Origin: Tepidiphilus sp. | GTDB lineage: Bacteria > Pseudomonadota > Gammaproteobacteria > Burkholderiales > Rhodocyclaceae | Reading direction: 5' to 3' | DNA length: 6,914 nucleotides | NCBI GenBank assembly: GCA_028684345.1 | Contig: JAQUGB010000093.1 | Span: 1 to 6,914 of the forward strand | Shown here: in pieces, positions 5,470-6,914 of the stretch | Layout: each line of letters begins with the position of its first letter | Numbering within the stretch: the stretch's first letter is position 1 | Made by a program: the position numbers and the translations under genes | The notes under the pieces: generated by a model | What the model saw: only the letters and a program-made list of their open reading frames with translations | Told to the model about the DNA's origin: nothing | Database searches by the model: none

Positions 5470-6857
5470 ACGTGACGTTGGCCGAGCTTGCCATCCTGCT
5501 CGCCGGTCAGGGTGAGGCGGTCGAGCTCCTCGGGAAAGGCGAGCAGCAGATCGGGGGCGTCGAGATCGATTCGCGCGCCCCGCTCGCGGGCAAGCTTTTC
5601 GTGGCCCTGCGTGGTGCCCGCTTCGACGGGCACGATTTCGTCGCCGCTGCCTTCGCTGCCGGGGCGGCCGCTGCCCTGACCGAACGGCGCGGGACGCCGG
5701 CGCAGCGGGCGGGCGGAAATTTTTTGCTGGTCGATGATACCCGCCGCGCGCTCGGTCGGCTCGCGGCCGCCTGGCGGGCGCGTTTCTCCGGGCGCGTGGT
5801 CGGCATTACCGGCAGCAATGGCAAGACCACCGTCAAGGAGATGACGGCAGCGATCCTGCGCGAGCACCTCGGTGCCGAGCCAGTACTCGCCACCCGCGGC
5901 AACCGCAACAACGACATCGGCCTGCCGCTCACCTTGCTCGAACTCGGGCCGAGCCACCGGGCGGCGGTGTGCGAACTGGGCATCAACCATCCCGGCGAGA
6001 TGGCGGAGCTCGCCGCCATCGCTCGCCCCGACGTCGCGTTGGTGACCACGGCGCAGCGTGCGCACCTCGAGGGGTTCGGCACGCTGGAAGCCGTGGCGCG
6101 CGAGAAGGGGCAAATCTACCGATTTCTCTCGCCCGACGGCACGGCAGTGATCCCCGCCGACGATCCCTATGCCATCCTTTGGCGGGAGACGGCGGCCGGG
6201 CGTCGCGTGCTCACCTTCGGCCGTGGGGGGGAGATTTCCGCCGTCGCACAGCCGCTTTCCGAAGGCTGGCGCCTCACCGTGCGGGCACGGGGCGAGGCGG
6301 TGGAGTTCACGCTGCCGTTGCCGGGGCGGCACAACGTGCACAACGCGCTCGCCGCGATGGCCTGTGCCGTGGCGCTGGACGTTCCGCTCGCAACGGCGGC
6401 CGGTGCGCTGGGTGCGTTCGCCCCCGTGCCCGGGCGGCTGCAGCCGCTTCCCGGGGCGCAGGGGGCGCTACTCATCGACGATACCTACAACGCCAATCCG
6501 GACTCCATGCGCGCGGCGATCGAAGTCCTTGCGGCGCTGCCGCATGCGCGCAAGCTGCTCGTGCTCGGAGACATGGGTGAAGTCGGCCCCGAGGCGCTGC
6601 GGCTGCACGCGGAGGTGGGTGCATATGCCCGTGCCGCGGGCATCGAGCGGCTCTTCACCTTGGGTGCGTGCGCGCGCGGGGCTGCCAGGGCTTTCGGTGA
6701 GCGGGCCGAGTCCTTCGACGATGTGGATGCGCTCGTGCAGCGGCTGCGCCAGGATCTTTCGCCGGAGACGGCCGTTTTGGTCAAAGGGTCCCGTTTCATG
6801 CGTATGGAACGGGTGGTTTCCGCGCTCGCGGCGAAGGCCGCGGCGCTGCAAGGATGA
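5466..6857 (+). CDS. murF: UDP-N-acetylmuramoyl-tripeptide--D-alanyl-D-alanine ligase MurF
   Basis: MurF attaches D-Ala-D-Ala to the UDP-MurNAc tripeptide in an ATP-dependent reaction, completing the cytoplasmic pentapeptide precursor. The 463-residue length is normal. The N-terminal domain has EIDSRAPLAGKLFVALRG. The ATPase domain has TGSNGKTT at 115-122, then GNRNNDIG at 145-152, which is typical of MurF, and AHLEGFGTLEAVAREKG. DDTYNANPDSM (from residue 338) and, near the end, LVKGSRFMRMERVV identify the C-terminal domain. The stretch VTTAQRAHLEGFG combines the betaproteobacterial AQR form with the general AHLEGFG form. GTG 5466 has GGAG 5 nt upstream and gives the GTGA overlap with murE; GTG 5472 would be two codons shorter. 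Third codon positions look more GC-rich than in mraZ to ftsI. Confidence 0.97.
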   Translation: MNVTLAELAILLAGQGEAVELLGKGEQQIGGVEIDSRAPLAGKLFVALRGARFDGHDFVAAAFAAGAAAALTERRGTPAQRAGGNFLLVDDTRRALGRLAAAWRARFSGRVVGITGSNGKTTVKEMTAAILREHLGAEPVLATRGNRNNDIGLPLTLLELGPSHRAAVCELGINHPGEMAELAAIARPDVALVTTAQRAHLEGFGTLEAVAREKGQIYRFLSPDGTAVIPADDPYAILWRETAAGRRVLTFGRGGEISAVAQPLSEGWRLTVRARGEAVEFTLPLPGRHNVHNALAAMACAVALDVPLATAAGALGAFAPVPGRLQPLPGAQGALLIDDTYNANPDSMRAAIEVLAALPHARKLLVLGDMGEVGPEALRLHAEVGAYARAAGIERLFTLGACARGAARAFGERAESFDDVDALVQRLRQDLSPETAVLVKGSRFMRMERVVSALAAKAAALQG

Positions 6858-6861
6858 TGCG

Positions 6862-6914
6862 ATGCTGCTGGAACTGGCGCTTTGGTTGGGGCAGGACATC
6901 CGGGCGTTCAACGT
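6862..6914 (+). CDS. mraY: Phospho-N-acetylmuramoyl-pentapeptide-transferase MraY (5' end only)
   Basis: MraY is the polytopic inner-membrane enzyme that transfers phospho-MurNAc-pentapeptide from UDP to undecaprenyl phosphate, forming lipid I. Only 17 complete codons are present before the window ends, reading MLLELALWLGQDIRAFN. This matches the typical N-terminus of betaproteobacterial MraY as I remember it, and mraY is the expected gene after murF. AAGGA at 6850-6854 stands 7 nt before the ATG, which lies 4 nt after the murF stop. An ATG at 6854 overlapping that stop is in another frame. No catalytic motif falls inside the window. Confidence 0.88.
   Translation, partial: MLLELALWLGQDIRAFN

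Noticed and set aside
5403..6341. 312-codon open frame on the minus strand opposite murF
   Set aside because: Shadow of murF; the composition is His/Arg/Gly-rich as expected for the complement of GC-rich coding sequence, with no recognisable domain.

Overview
The window holds the start of a bacterial division and cell wall (dcw) cluster, preceded by the 3' part of the RNase P RNA gene. Everything recognisable lies on the + strand. The DNA is GC-rich. The gene order (rnpB, mraZ, rsmH, ftsL, ftsI, murE, murF, mraY) and several protein details suggest a betaproteobacterium. These details are the N-terminus of MraY, the 'DVEW.QLQ' stretch of FtsL, and the 'AQR.H' and 'AREKG' stretches of MurF. 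That placement comes from remembered family sequences, not a database search, and I would not go below class level.

Layout: positions 1-204 are the 3' portion of a type A RNase P RNA, which ends at a run of nine T. Positions 205-592 are non-coding and have an unusual composition. A G-free pyrimidine tract (201-237) comes first, then an AT-rich patch (281-326), then a long A-poor, T-rich stretch (about 322-484) with an imperfect 21-nt-period repeat. Last come four 10-bp-spaced GTGGG-type boxes (535-569), which match the known operator pattern of MraZ. From 593 to the end, seven genes follow with almost no spacing. Most junctions are 4-nt stop/start overlaps or gaps of only a few nt, so this is one translationally coupled operon.

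How the genes work together: MraZ is a transcription factor that binds the boxes in front of its own gene and so probably sets expression of the whole operon. RsmH methylates 16S rRNA. FtsL and FtsI are inner-membrane divisome proteins, FtsI being the septal peptidoglycan transpeptidase. MurE and MurF add meso-diaminopimelate and D-Ala-D-Ala to the cytoplasmic UDP-MurNAc peptide precursor. MraY, of which only the first 17 complete codons are present, then moves the precursor to the lipid carrier. All catalytic motifs checked are intact.

I found no mobile element, CRISPR array, defence system or unknown gene family. The parts most worth a second look are the regulatory and compositional features between rnpB and mraZ.
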